Of a stretch of 64,000 nt of DNA, positions 8,045 to 18,340 are shown one piece after another; position 1 is the first letter of the stretch; the number at the start of each line of letters is the position of its first letter. This stretch comes from Nonomuraea coxensis DSM 45129 (GTDB taxonomy: Bacteria > Actinomycetota > Actinomycetes > Streptosporangiales > Streptosporangiaceae), in assembly GCF_019397265.1 (NCBI RefSeq), contig NZ_CP068985.1, forward strand, positions 2,708,501-2,772,500. The letters run 5' to 3'. The translations under genes and the position numbers were made by a program. The notes beneath the pieces were generated by a model. That model had not been told where the DNA came from and made no database searches. It saw only the letters and a program-made list of their open reading frames with translations.

Positions 8045-9241
8045 ATGGACGATGCCGCGCGTTCGTTCCCGTTCACCCCGGCGGACCCGCTGGAGCCGCC
8101 CCAGGAGTACGCCGAGCTGAGACGCGACCAGCCCGTGGCCCGGGTGCGCCTGCCCTCGGGCGACCTGGCCTGGCTCGTGAGCCGGTACGAGAGCGTCCGC
8201 CAGGTGCTCGCCGACGACGCCCGCTTCAGCAGGGAGGCGATCACCGCGCCGGGGGCGCCCCGCGTGCTGCCCATCGCGGAGGGCTCCAAGTCGATCTTCG
8301 TGATGGACCCGCCCGAGCACACCCGGCTGCGCCGGCTCGTGTCCAAGGCGTTCACCGGGCGGCGGGTCGAGGCGCTGCGCCCCCGCATCCAGCAGATCAC
8401 CGACGACCTGCTCGGCGCGATGGTGAAGGGCGGGCCGCCGGCCGACCTGATGAGCGGCCTGGCCCAGCCGCTGCCGATCACCGTCATCTGCGAGCTGCTC
8501 GGCGTCCCCTACGCCGACGTCGGCCGCTTCCGGCAGTGGACGGACCTCATGCTGAGCTTCGACCGCTCGATGCAGGACCAGGTCAGGCAGGCGCGGGAAC
8601 GGCTGAACGACTACCTCACCGCGCTCATCGAGGCCAAGCGCAGGGAGCCGGCCGACGACGTGCTGACCGTGCTGATCGAGGCGCGGGACGAGGGCGACCG
8701 GCTGTCCCAGGAGGAGCTGCTCGCCTTCGGCTACACCCTCCTCGGGGCCGGCTACCACGCGACCACCGCGAGCATCGCGCACGCGGTGCTCACCCTGCTG
8801 CGCGAGGAGGACGAGCTGCGCCTGCTGCGCAGCGGAGACCGGCCGCCCCTCGCCGCGGTGGACGAGCTGCTGCGCAGGTCGCAGGCCGGCGGCGGCATCG
8901 GCGCGCTGCGCATCGCGACGGAGGACGTACGGCTCGACGGCGTGCTGATCCGCGCGGGGGAGGCCGTCCTCCCCATGATCAACTCGGCGAACCGGGACGA
9001 GACGGTCTTCGACGACGCCGACGGGCTCCGGCTGGACCGCAGGCCCAACCCCCACCTGTCCTTCGGGCACGGCATCCACCACTGCCTCGGCGCGCAGCTC
9101 GGCCGGCTCGAACTGGAGATCGCCCTCGGCTCCCTGCTGCGGGACCTGCCCGGACTCCGGCTCGCCGTCCCCGAGTCCGGCCTGCGGTGGAACCGGGGCA
9201 CGGCGTTCTCCCGGCCGGCGGAGCTGCCGCTGACCTGGTGA
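8045..9241 (+). CDS. Cytochrome P450 monooxygenase
   Basis: Class I bacterial P450, 398 residues, needing external ferredoxin and reductase, neither of which is in the window. The haem-binding motif FGHGIHHCLG contains the cysteine ligand Cys347. The K-helix ExxR is E274-R277, and HTRLRR of the C helix is at 92-97. The I-helix normally reads AGxET/DT; here it is AGYHATT (235-241), so the acidic proton-relay residue is absent. In related polyketide clusters P450s hydroxylate, form methylenedioxy bridges or couple rings; which of these applies cannot be told. It starts at ATG 8045 and is convergent with the FAD monooxygenase downstream. Confidence 0.92.
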   Translation: MDDAARSFPFTPADPLEPPQEYAELRRDQPVARVRLPSGDLAWLVSRYESVRQVLADDARFSREAITAPGAPRVLPIAEGSKSIFVMDPPEHTRLRRLVSKAFTGRRVEALRPRIQQITDDLLGAMVKGGPPADLMSGLAQPLPITVICELLGVPYADVGRFRQWTDLMLSFDRSMQDQVRQARERLNDYLTALIEAKRREPADDVLTVLIEARDEGDRLSQEELLAFGYTLLGAGYHATTASIAHAVLTLLREEDELRLLRSGDRPPLAAVDELLRRSQAGGGIGALRIATEDVRLDGVLIRAGEAVLPMINSANRDETVFDDADGLRLDRRPNPHLSFGHGIHHCLGAQLGRLELEIALGSLLRDLPGLRLAVPESGLRWNRGTAFSRPAELPLTW

Positions 9242-9260
9242 GCGGCGCCTGGCGAGCGGC

Positions 9261-9329
9261 GACCTCACGGCGACCTCACGGCGACCTCACGGCGACCTCA
9301 CGGCGACCTCACGGCGACCTCAGGGCGAC
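9261..9329. repeat. 11-bp tandem repeat, about six copies
   Basis: The unit gacctcacggc recurs with copies starting at 9261, 9272, 9283, 9294, 9305 and 9316, the last one diverging. It fills the gap between the convergent P450 and FAD-monooxygenase genes. The period is not a multiple of three and no gene covers it. There are no spacers, so it is not a CRISPR. It may be a slippage-prone microsatellite. Confidence 0.8.
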
Positions 9330-9374
9330 CGCGGCGCCTCCCGGCGGGCCGGCGACGCCGGCCCGCCGGGCCGT

Positions 9375-10631
9375 TCACCCGTCGAGGTCGTCGAGGTCGT
9401 CGAGGTCGTTGCGGCCGAGCGACCACCTGGCGACCTCCAGCGACGTGTTCAGCGCCTCCGTCGCGTACTTCAGCATCTCCCCCTGGTAGGAGGCCGCCGC
9501 CGCCTCCAGCGACACCGCGCCGCGCTCCACCGCGACCAGCGCCCGGCACAGGACGGCGGCGTCGCGGACGGCCGTGTTCGCCCCCACCCCGCCGGACGGC
9601 GGCATCGCGTGCACGGCGTCGCCCAGCGGGATGACCGGCCCCGGCTCCCACGGCTCGATCGGCCGCGTCGCGCGCACGGCCACCGCGAACGTCGCGTCGG
9701 TGCTCGCGGCGGCCAGGATCCTGCGGAGGTGCGGGTCCCAGCGGGCGGTGCGCTCGCGCACCAGCTCCCAGAGCCGGGCGCCGTCCATCGCGAACAGCTC
9801 CTCGTCCGGCATGCCCAGCAGCGAGCGGTGCATGGAGAACACCGACATGAAGTAGTCCTCGGACTCCTCGATGACCAGGCCGGGCCACAGCCGCGCCACC
9901 GCCTCCTCCGGCGGGACGCGGAAGACCATCGGCATCAGCCCCAGCTTGTGGCCGTCGGTGCCCATGATCCACGTGAACCGGTCCTGCAGCGTCCCGGGGA
10001 GGCCGTCGCGGACGGCGTCCGCCATCGGGATCCGGCCGAAGATCGTGCGGATGCCGAGGTCGCGCGGCCGGTCCGCGGGGCGGCACTGGGCCCGTACGGT
10101 CGAGTTGACGCCGTCGGCGGCGACCAGCACGGAGCCGGTGGCGCTCGTCCCGTCGGCGAAGCGGGCGGTGACCTCGCCGTCCGCCGTCAGCTCGTACCCG
10201 GTGAACTGCTTGCCGAAGGAGACGATGCCGTCGAGCCCGGCGAGCAGCACGTAGCGCAGGGTCACCCGGTCCACCGCGTCCACCTTGTCCGGGTCGTCCG
10301 CCCTCGGGTCGGTGAACCGCGGCGACCACTGCTCGGCGAGGCGCTCGTCGTAGACGGCCATGCCGTACCCGTAGCGGGAGTTCGCCGTCGCCGTCAGCAG
10401 CGCGGCCGCCTCGGGCGGCAGGCACTCGCGCAGGGCCTGCTCGCCCTCCGGGCTGATGTGCAGGCGGTAGCCCTGGTTGCGGCGGTGGACCGCGGCGTCC
10501 CTCTCGTACACCCGCACGTCCACCCCCGCCCGGCGCAGTCCCTGGGCGAGGCAGAGCCCGCCGATGCCGCCGCCGATCACGAGGACCCGGAGGTCCCGCG
10601 GTGTCGCCCGCCCGTCCATGTCCGCCTTCAT
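9375..10631 (-). CDS. FAD-dependent aromatic polyketide monooxygenase
   Basis: A 418-residue flavoprotein hydroxylase of the PHBH-like family. The FAD-binding VIGGGIGG lies near residue 18 and the second FAD motif GDAVHAMPPSGG about 60 residues before the end of the conserved core. It should hydroxylate or oxidatively cleave the aromatic polyketide using NAD(P)H and O2. The start ATG at 10631 has AAGGAGG 6 bases upstream; a second ATG at 10619 is possible. The C-terminus ends in a 9-bp DNA repeat that encodes DLD-DLD-DLD, an odd acidic tail likely made by slippage. It is the last gene of the carboxylase operon, 23 bases behind the biotin carboxylase gene. Confidence 0.88.
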   Translation of the reverse strand: MKADMDGRATPRDLRVLVIGGGIGGLCLAQGLRRAGVDVRVYERDAAVHRRNQGYRLHISPEGEQALRECLPPEAAALLTATANSRYGYGMAVYDERLAEQWSPRFTDPRADDPDKVDAVDRVTLRYVLLAGLDGIVSFGKQFTGYELTADGEVTARFADGTSATGSVLVAADGVNSTVRAQCRPADRPRDLGIRTIFGRIPMADAVRDGLPGTLQDRFTWIMGTDGHKLGLMPMVFRVPPEEAVARLWPGLVIEESEDYFMSVFSMHRSLLGMPDEELFAMDGARLWELVRERTARWDPHLRRILAAASTDATFAVAVRATRPIEPWEPGPVIPLGDAVHAMPPSGGVGANTAVRDAAVLCRALVAVERGAVSLEAAAASYQGEMLKYATEALNTSLEVARWSLGRNDLDDLDDLDG

Positions 10632-10654
10632 GCCCGCCTCCTTGGCGATCGTCG

Positions 10655-12048
<1,394 letters not shown>

Positions 12049-12052
<4 letters not shown>

Positions 12053-12576
12053 TCCTGCCCGCCTGGCCGCAGGAACACCAGCGGCTGCCCGAACTCGACC
12101 CGCTCGCCGTCGCCGGCGACGACGTCGGTCACCCAGCCGGACACCTCGGCGACGACCGGGTTCATCAGCTTCATCGCCTCGACGATGCCCACCTGCTGGC
12201 CGGCGACGACGGCGTCGCCCACCTCGACGAACGGCTTGGCCCCCGGCTCCTGCGCCCGGTAGAACGTCCCGACCAGCGGGGCGCGCACCTCGTGCCGCTC
12301 CTCCGCCTCGGGCTCCTCCACCGCCGCTGCCGCCGCGACGGCCGCCGGCGCGGCCGGCACGGGCTCGGGGGAGGCCCATTCGACCTCGATGCTGGCGCAC
12401 CCGAACCGCGCGCTCGCCCGTGCCGGCGGGAACGGCGCCAGGCCGACCACCCCGCTGAGGCTGCGGCAGAGGATCTCCATCGCCCCTTCCGCGCCGAGTC
12501 TGGTCATCTCCGCCTCCAGCGAACCGAGCTCCACCGCCCGCTGCTCGTCCGCACTCTCGACACGTGTCTCGGTCAC
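12049..12576 (-). CDS. accB: Biotin carboxyl carrier protein of acetyl-CoA carboxylase
   Basis: Carries biotin between the carboxylase and the carboxyltransferase. The C-terminal biotinyl domain has VEAMKLMNPV with the biotin lysine at 136, preceded by an Ala/Pro-rich linker (about 70-95) typical of AccB. I choose GTG 12576 because GAGGAGG lies 10 bases upstream; the in-frame GTG at 12585 is too close to that site. It lies 26 bases behind the fused carboxyltransferase gene, in one operon. Confidence 0.93.
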
Positions 12577-12602
12577 GTCGTCCACGCCTCCTCGATCTGT
12601 CT

Positions 12603-14288
12603 TCACGCCGCTGGGGAGCCGAACCGGCGGAACCGGGCCCGGCGAGCGGAGACCAGCTGGACGCCGGGCAGCCGGCGCAGGTCCCGCAGCGCGCACACCA
12701 CCGCGTCATGTACCAGGCGGCCGGCCCGGTCCGGCCGGTTGTGCGCCCCACCGGCCGGTTCCGGGACGACGCCGTCGATCACGCCCAGCTCCAGCATCGA
12801 CCGGGCGTTGAGCCGCAGCGCCGCCGCCGCCTCCGCGCGCCGTTCCGCGTCGCGCCACAGGATGGCCGCGCAACCCTCCGGGCTGATCACGGAGTAGATC
12901 GCGTTCTCGCACATCAGGACCCGGTCGGCGACGGCCAGCGCCAGCGCGCCGCCGCTGCCGCCCTCGCCGTTGACCACGGCCACGATCGGCACCGGCAGCG
13001 AGCCCATCACGCGCAGGCACTCCGCGATAGCGTGGGCCTGGCCGCCGCGTTCGGCGTCCACGCCCGGGTGCGCGCCCGGCGTGTCGATCAGCGTGATCAC
13101 CGGGACGCGCAGCTTCGCCGCCAGCCGCATCAGCCGGGCCGCCTTGCGGTAGCCGGCCGGTGACGGCATGCCGAAGTTGTGGTGGACGAGCGCGTCGAGG
13201 TCGTGCCCCTTCTGGTGGCCGATCACCATGACCGGGAGGCCGTCGAGCCTGGCGAGCCCGCCGACCAGGGCCCGGCAGTCCTCGCCGCTGCGGTCACCGC
13301 GCAGCTCGGCGAAGTCGTCCAGCCAGCCGGCGATGTGGTCCAGGGTGGTCGGCCGGCCGAGCTCGCGGGCCCGGCGCACGGTCTCCTCGACCGGCGGCGC
13401 CGCCAGCCGCGCGGGGTCGCGCACCATCGGGTCCCTGACGTCCGCGCCCCACCGCTCGTCGGGCGCGTCGGCGACGCCGAGCAGGTTCGCCACCGTCCTC
13501 GGCACCTCGGGGCGGGGCAGGACGGTGTCGACGAGGCCGTGCTCCAGCAGGAACTCCGCGGTCTGGAACCTCTCCGGCAGCCGCTGCCTGACGGTCTGCT
13601 CGATCACCCGCGGCCCGGCGAAGCCCATCCGGGCGCCGGGCTCGGCGATGAGCACGTCGGCCAGCGTGACGAACGAGGCGGACACCCCGCCGAAGGTGGG
13701 ATCGGTGATCAGCGTGAGGGTGAGCAGGCCGGCCTCGTCCATCGCGGCCATGGCGTTGCTGGTCCGCGCCATCTGCATCAGGGAGATCACGCCCTCCTGC
13801 ATGCGGGCGCCGCCGGAGGCGGTGACGAGCAGCAGCGGCGAGCCGCAGCCGAGCGCGGTCTCCGCCGCGGTCGCCACGGCCTCGCCCGCCGCCGAGCCCA
13901 GGCTGCCCCCGAGGAAGCGGAAGTCCATCGCGGCCACCACGACCGGCCGGTCGTGGACCGTCCCGTGCGCCACCAGCACGGCGTCGTCCAGCCCGGTCGC
14001 CTGCCGCGCCGCCGCCAGCCTGCCCGCGTAGGGCTTCAGGTCCGTGAACCCGAGAGGGTCGCGCACCGACGCCCCCGGCTGGACGGTGGTGGTCGAGCCG
14101 GGGTCGAGCAGGAGGGCGAGCCGTTCGGTCGCGGTCAGGGAGCTGTGCCAGCCGCACTCGGGGCACACCTTCGCGTGGCGGGTGAACCGCTTGCCGTACA
14201 GCAGCAGCTTGCAGCTCCGGCAGACGATCCACTCCGCCTCCGCGCGCGTCCCTACAGCGGCCTTGCCGAAGTACTCGGCGCCGTTCAT
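12603..14288 (-). CDS. Fused acetyl-CoA carboxylase carboxyltransferase (beta-alpha)
   Basis: Transfers the carboxyl group from biotin to acetyl-CoA. This 561-residue chain joins the AccD-like beta half to the AccA-like alpha half. The beta half has a zinc ribbon (C23, C26, C42, C45) and the GGSLGSAAGEA core; the alpha half has IDTPGAHPG and GEGGSGGALA. The fusion is typical of carboxylases carried in actinomycete type II polyketide clusters. The ATG at 14288 has GGAGG 6 bases upstream, at the very edge of the TnpB element. That insertion now separates the gene from the ABM/ketoreductase operon it probably belonged to. Confidence 0.93.
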   Translation of the reverse strand: MNGAEYFGKAAVGTRAEAEWIVCRSCKLLLYGKRFTRHAKVCPECGWHSSLTATERLALLLDPGSTTTVQPGASVRDPLGFTDLKPYAGRLAAARQATGLDDAVLVAHGTVHDRPVVVAAMDFRFLGGSLGSAAGEAVATAAETALGCGSPLLLVTASGGARMQEGVISLMQMARTSNAMAAMDEAGLLTLTLITDPTFGGVSASFVTLADVLIAEPGARMGFAGPRVIEQTVRQRLPERFQTAEFLLEHGLVDTVLPRPEVPRTVANLLGVADAPDERWGADVRDPMVRDPARLAAPPVEETVRRARELGRPTTLDHIAGWLDDFAELRGDRSGEDCRALVGGLARLDGLPVMVIGHQKGHDLDALVHHNFGMPSPAGYRKAARLMRLAAKLRVPVITLIDTPGAHPGVDAERGGQAHAIAECLRVMGSLPVPIVAVVNGEGGSGGALALAVADRVLMCENAIYSVISPEGCAAILWRDAERRAEAAAALRLNARSMLELGVIDGVVPEPAGGAHNRPDRAGRLVHDAVVCALRDLRRLPGVQLVSARRARFRRFGSPAA

Positions 14289-14306
14289 CAGCTACCTCCG
14301 AGGAGA

Positions 14307-14326
14307 CCCCCGCCTTCGGGCGGGGG
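14307..14326. repeat. Perfect hairpin at left end of the TnpB element
   Basis: CCCCCGCC, loop TTCG, GGCGGGGG: an 8-bp GC stem with a stable tetraloop, 19 bases upstream of the carboxyltransferase ATG. In this family such hairpins are recognised by the Y1 transposase. On the minus strand it could also hinder transcription entering the carboxylase genes. Confidence 0.7.
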
Positions 14327-14440
14327 AGGAATCGGACTCCTGCGGAGCGGGGCAGGAGCAGGCGATACGCCGTCAGGCGGACCACCGCCGTCTTTCGGGA
14401 TGGGCCGATGCGCGAGTGATCGCGCACCTAGGATCGAAAG

Positions 14441-15547
14441 GTGGCGCAGATCATGAAGCGGGCCTACAAGTACCGCTTCCATCCGACCCCCGAGCAGGCG
14501 GCCGAGCTGGTCCGGACGTTCGGTTGCGTGCGCCTGGTCTACAACAAGGCATTGGAGGAGCGGACCCGCGCCTACACGGTGGAGGGCCGGGGTGTCTCCT
14601 ATGCGGAGTCGTCGGCTGCGTTGACCGCGTGGAAGAAGACGCCGGAGCTGGCGTTTCTGCGCGAGGTGTCGTCGGTGCCGTTGCAGCAGACGCTCAGGCA
14701 TCTGCAGGCGGCGTTCGCGAACTTCTTCGCCCGCCGGGCCAAGTACCCGACGTTCAAGTCCCGTAAGCGGTCGCGGGCGTCGGCGGAGTACACCCGCTCC
14801 GGGTTCCGCTGGCGTGACGGCCGGCTCACCCTGGCCAAGATGGGCGCGCCGCTGGACATCGTGTGGTCGCGTCCGCTGCCCGAGGGGGCCGTGCCGTCCA
14901 CGGTTACCATCAGCCGGGACCCGGCCGGGCGGTGGTTCGTGTCCCTCCTGGTCGAGGAGAAGATCGCGCCCTTGCCGCCGGTCGAGCGATCGATCGGCGT
15001 GGACGCCGGCCTCACCGCCCTGCTCACGCTGTCGTCCGGTGAGCAGATCGCCAACCCGCGTCATGAGCGTCGTGAGCGGCGCAGGCTGGCCAGGGCGCAG
15101 CGGGCGCTGGCTCGCAAGGAGAAAGGTTCGAAGAACCGGGCCAAGGCCCGGCTGCGCGTGGCGAAGGTGTACGCCCGAATCGCCGACCGCAGACGGGACC
15201 ACCTGCACAAGGTCACCACACGGCTGGTTCGCGACAATCAAGTGATCGCCGTGGAAGACCTGTCGGTCCGCAACCTGGTCAGGAACCGCAGGCTGGCCCG
15301 CGCCGTCTCGGATGCCGGCTGGCGGGAGCTGCGGCGCATGCTGGAGTACAAGGCGACCTGGTACGGCCGCACCCTGGTGGTGGCGGACCGCTGGTTCCCC
15401 TCCTCCAAGCTGTGCTCGGCCTGCGGGACCCTGCGGAACGACCTGCCGTTGAGCGTCCGTGCGTGGGCCTGTGCGTGCGGCACGGTCCATGACCGGGAGG
15501 TGAACGCGGCCAGAAACCTGCTCGCCGCCGGGCTGGCGGAGAGCTGA
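14441..15547 (+). CDS. tnpB: TnpB RNA-guided nuclease (OrfB)
   Basis: TnpB is a transposon-encoded RNA-guided DNA nuclease, ancestral to Cas12, that helps retain its element. The 368-residue protein begins with the family N-terminus KRAYKYRFHPTPEQ. The RuvC residues Asp188 (GVDAG), Glu272 (VEDLS) and Asp351 (HDREVN) and the zinc ribbon cysteines C325, C328, C344 and C346 are all present, so it looks catalytically intact. GTG 14441 is given as start; ATG 14453 is an equally good choice. The guide RNA should end at the right end of the element and continue into flanking host DNA at 15673. Confidence 0.92.
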   Translation: MAQIMKRAYKYRFHPTPEQAAELVRTFGCVRLVYNKALEERTRAYTVEGRGVSYAESSAALTAWKKTPELAFLREVSSVPLQQTLRHLQAAFANFFARRAKYPTFKSRKRSRASAEYTRSGFRWRDGRLTLAKMGAPLDIVWSRPLPEGAVPSTVTISRDPAGRWFVSLLVEEKIAPLPPVERSIGVDAGLTALLTLSSGEQIANPRHERRERRRLARAQRALARKEKGSKNRAKARLRVAKVYARIADRRRDHLHKVTTRLVRDNQVIAVEDLSVRNLVRNRRLARAVSDAGWRELRRMLEYKATWYGRTLVVADRWFPSSKLCSACGTLRNDLPLSVRAWACACGTVHDREVNAARNLLAAGLAES

Positions 15548-15672
15548 AACGCCTGTGGAGCTGGTGTAAGACCTCAACGGGAGTCCTCCTCTCGGGCGGG
15601 CGACCGGCGGTGAAGCAGGAAGGCCGACCGGCGACGGTCGGAATCCCCTCGTTCACGAGGGGAGGATGTCAA
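15548..15672 (+). ncRNA. Predicted TnpB guide (omega/reRNA) scaffold at the element right end
   Basis: Non-coding DNA between the tnpB stop and the TCAA right end, GC-rich and foldable, with the terminal hairpin at 15645-15662 (CCCCTCG, loop TTCA, CGAGGGG). In characterised TnpB systems the guide RNA comes from the 3' end of tnpB plus the right end, with the guide being the next bases of flanking DNA. The RNA boundaries are inferred. Confidence 0.4.
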
Positions 15673-15708
15673 CGGTCACACCTCCCGTCCTCGCGGCCGG
15701 ACCTGGGG

Positions 15709-16011
15709 TCAGTACGTGCCCATCACGTGGTAGACGCCGAAGGGGCGGCTCATGGTGGTGTCGCGGAACGGCCTCAGCGGCGAGGTCTGCCGCCGGTGGT
15801 CGGGGCCGTGCTCCCACTCGGTGAAGTCGGCGAGGCTCCGCCAGGAGCTCACCACCACGTACTCGCCGGGCCGGTGGACCGAGCCCAGCAGCTCGTTGCC
15901 CACCATGCCCGGCACCTCGGCCAGCCTGCGGCTCACCACGTGGTAGCCCTGCTCGATCGCGGCGACGTCGTCGGTCCTGTGGTAGAGCAGGACGCGCAGG
16001 CCGCCGGTCAT
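15709..16011 (-). CDS. ABM-domain monooxygenase/cyclase-like small protein
   Basis: A 100-residue protein of the antibiotic biosynthesis monooxygenase (dimeric ferredoxin-like barrel) fold. Such cofactor-free enzymes oxidise anthrone-type intermediates to quinones or act as cyclases in aromatic polyketide pathways. The strand VVVSSWRSLADFTEWEHG and the tail RPFGVYHVMG fit the fold. Its ATG overlaps the stop of the next upstream ABM gene by ATGA, so the two are probably made together. It is the last gene before the TnpB element. Confidence 0.78.
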   Translation of the reverse strand: MTGGLRVLLYHRTDDVAAIEQGYHVVSRRLAEVPGMVGNELLGSVHRPGEYVVVSSWRSLADFTEWEHGPDHRRQTSPLRPFRDTTMSRPFGVYHVMGTY

Positions 16012-16352
16012 CGCGCCGCCTCCCAGTCGTCGTGACTGACCACGCCGGCGCTCCCTGCCTCGCCGGGCAGGTAGGCGACGACCTCCATCGTGGTCATCGT
16101 GCCGCCGCTGCGGTAGGGGTGCAGCTGCCTGCGGTGCTCCAGGTGGCGGGCGCTGGTCTCGAACTCGCGGAACCTCGGCTCGTCCACCCAGTCGCTGACG
16201 ATGTAGTAGCCCCCGTCCTCGCGGGAGCGGCTCAGCCACTGCCCGAGGCACGCGGGGTGGGAGGTGACCGCGTCGCCGATCTTCAGCCAGACCTGCTCGA
16301 AGTCGTGCTCCATGCCCGGCTTGATCTCCATGCGGAGCATGACGCGGAACAT
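16008..16352 (-). CDS. ABM-domain antibiotic biosynthesis monooxygenase
   Basis: A 114-residue ABM-fold protein with the typical start RVMLRMEIKPGMEHDFEQVW and the core YYIVSDWVDEPRFREFE. It is probably a cofactor-independent oxygenase or ring-closing helper for the poly-beta-ketone. It shares one base with the stop of the ketoreductase gene (TGATG) and four with the second ABM gene downstream, so it sits in the middle of a coupled operon. The substrate cannot be read from sequence. Confidence 0.8.
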   Translation of the reverse strand: MFRVMLRMEIKPGMEHDFEQVWLKIGDAVTSHPACLGQWLSRSREDGGYYIVSDWVDEPRFREFETSARHLEHRRQLHPYRSGGTMTTMEVVAYLPGEAGSAGVVSHDDWEAAR

Positions 16353-17104
16353 CAGGCGATCCCTCCGTCCACCGCGATGACCGCGCCGGTGACGTACCTG
16401 GCCAGGTCGCTGGCGAGCCACAGCACCGCGCCCGCCACGTCGGCGGGCCGGCCCCAGCGGCCGAGCGCGGTCTTCTCCTCGTAGCGCTTGAGCATCGCGG
16501 CGCGCTGCTCCTCGGGCATGGCGTCCACGGCCTCGGTGTGGATCATGCCGAGGGACAGCACGTTGCACCGGATGTCCCTGCCGCCCAGCTCGCGGGCGAG
16601 CGTCCTGTTCAGGCCGTGCAGCGCGGCCTTGGTGGTGGTGTAGTGGGCCAGCAGCGGGATGCCGATCTCCACGGTCTTGGAGCTGATGCTGATCACCGAG
16701 CCGCCCGCGTCGAGCAGCGGCAGCGCGTGCCGGATCACCAGGTACGCGGCCGTCAGGTTCGTGTTGACGACCCGCTGCCACTCCTCCAGCTCCAGCTCGC
16801 CGTAGGGGATGTGGCTGACCGCGGCGGCGTTGTTGACGACCAGGTCGAGCCGGCCGTACCGCTTGGCGCACTCGCCGAGCAGGGCGACGGTCTGTTCGGC
16901 GTCGCTCAGGTCCGCCCGGAGCACGTGGTGCTGCCCGCCGATCTCCTTGAGCTCGCGTTCGAGCGCGGCGACCTGCTCGCCGTCCTGCCGGTAGCAGGTG
17001 ATGACGTCCACGCCCTGCCGGGCGAGGGCGAGCACGATGCCCTTGCCGATTCCCCTGGTTCCTCCGGTGACGAGCGCCTTCTTGCCGTTCAGGCCGAGAT
17101 CCAT
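16352..17104 (-). CDS. SDR ketoreductase
   Basis: Short-chain dehydrogenase/reductase of 250 residues with TGGTRGIG for NADP(H) binding, the NNAA motif, the catalytic Tyr-x-x-x-Lys (YTTTK), and a C-terminal VDGG. It probably reduces a carbonyl of the nascent polyketide or of a tailored quinone. The ATG at 17104 has GGAGG 6 bases upstream. It is the third ring-modifying gene after the chain-length-factor/ACP/cyclase set in one continuous minus-strand operon. Confidence 0.88.
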   Translation of the reverse strand: MDLGLNGKKALVTGGTRGIGKGIVLALARQGVDVITCYRQDGEQVAALERELKEIGGQHHVLRADLSDAEQTVALLGECAKRYGRLDLVVNNAAAVSHIPYGELELEEWQRVVNTNLTAAYLVIRHALPLLDAGGSVISISSKTVEIGIPLLAHYTTTKAALHGLNRTLARELGGRDIRCNVLSLGMIHTEAVDAMPEEQRAAMLKRYEEKTALGRWGRPADVAGAVLWLASDLARYVTGAVIAVDGGIA

Positions 17105-17138
17105 CCTCTTCCTCCACGTTCTCCTTCTGATGCTCGGG

Positions 17139-17600
17139 TCACAGCAGAAGGCCGACAGCAACACAGTTGACCGCGAGGGCGGCGACCGACATCGCACTTC
17201 GCGCCCGGTTCCAGCCGCCCCAGTGGCGGCGGGGGTCGCGTTCGGCGAAGTCCTCCGGCAGGTGGTCCGGGTCGAGCCCTCTGATCCACCTGTTGACGGG
17301 GACGTTCTTGACGAGGGACACCGTCACGGTGCCGAGGGCGAGCGCGCCGGCCACGGCGAACAGGACGGTGGCGGCGGGCGGTCCGGCGAGCAGGGCGAGT
17401 GCCGCGTCGCCGGCGAGCGTACCGATCAGGCAGATCGGCATGAAGGGGTCAAAGCGGGTGGAGAAGAACCCATGGGCGTGGACATACCGCTCCGGAGGCA
17501 GGCTCTGCAGCAGCGGCCAGCCACCCAGTTGCGTGCCCATCAGCACCCCCGCCGCGAGCCCGTTGACGAGCAGGACCCCCGGCACCAAGATCTCCAGCAC
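17139..17600 (-). CDS. DUF1772 membrane protein, anthrone-oxygenase-like
   Basis: A 153-residue DUF1772 protein with four predicted hydrophobic segments and the conserved NVPVNRW motif near residue 100. The family includes anthrone oxygenases, which introduce a quinone oxygen in aromatic polyketides without a known cofactor. GTG 17600 is preceded by GGGAGG at 6 bases. A second, diverged copy lies at 19703-20149, so the pathway may need two such oxidations. Confidence 0.8.
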   Translation of the reverse strand: MLEILVPGVLLVNGLAAGVLMGTQLGGWPLLQSLPPERYVHAHGFFSTRFDPFMPICLIGTLAGDAALALLAGPPAATVLFAVAGALALGTVTVSLVKNVPVNRWIRGLDPDHLPEDFAERDPRRHWGGWNRARSAMSVAALAVNCVAVGLLL

Positions 17601-17621
17601 CTCGCACCTCCCGTCAGGGCC

Positions 17622-18336
<715 letters not shown>

Positions 18337-18340
<4 letters not shown>

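Larger units (their letters stand above)
14300..15672 (+). mobile_element. IS200/IS605-family TnpB-only element
   Basis: A single tnpB gene flanked by structured DNA. Near the left end is a perfect 8-bp hairpin (14307-14326). Near the right end is a 7-bp hairpin (15645-15662) followed by TCAA (15669-15672), the sequence at which some family members (IS608) are cleaved on the right. No TnpA Y1 transposase is present, so the element would need one in trans. The left boundary is approximate. It lies on the opposite strand to the genes on both sides. Confidence 0.72.

Noticed and set aside
9261..9329. Possible CRISPR array from the short tandem repeat
   Set aside because: The copies are contiguous with no spacers and the unit is only 11 bp.
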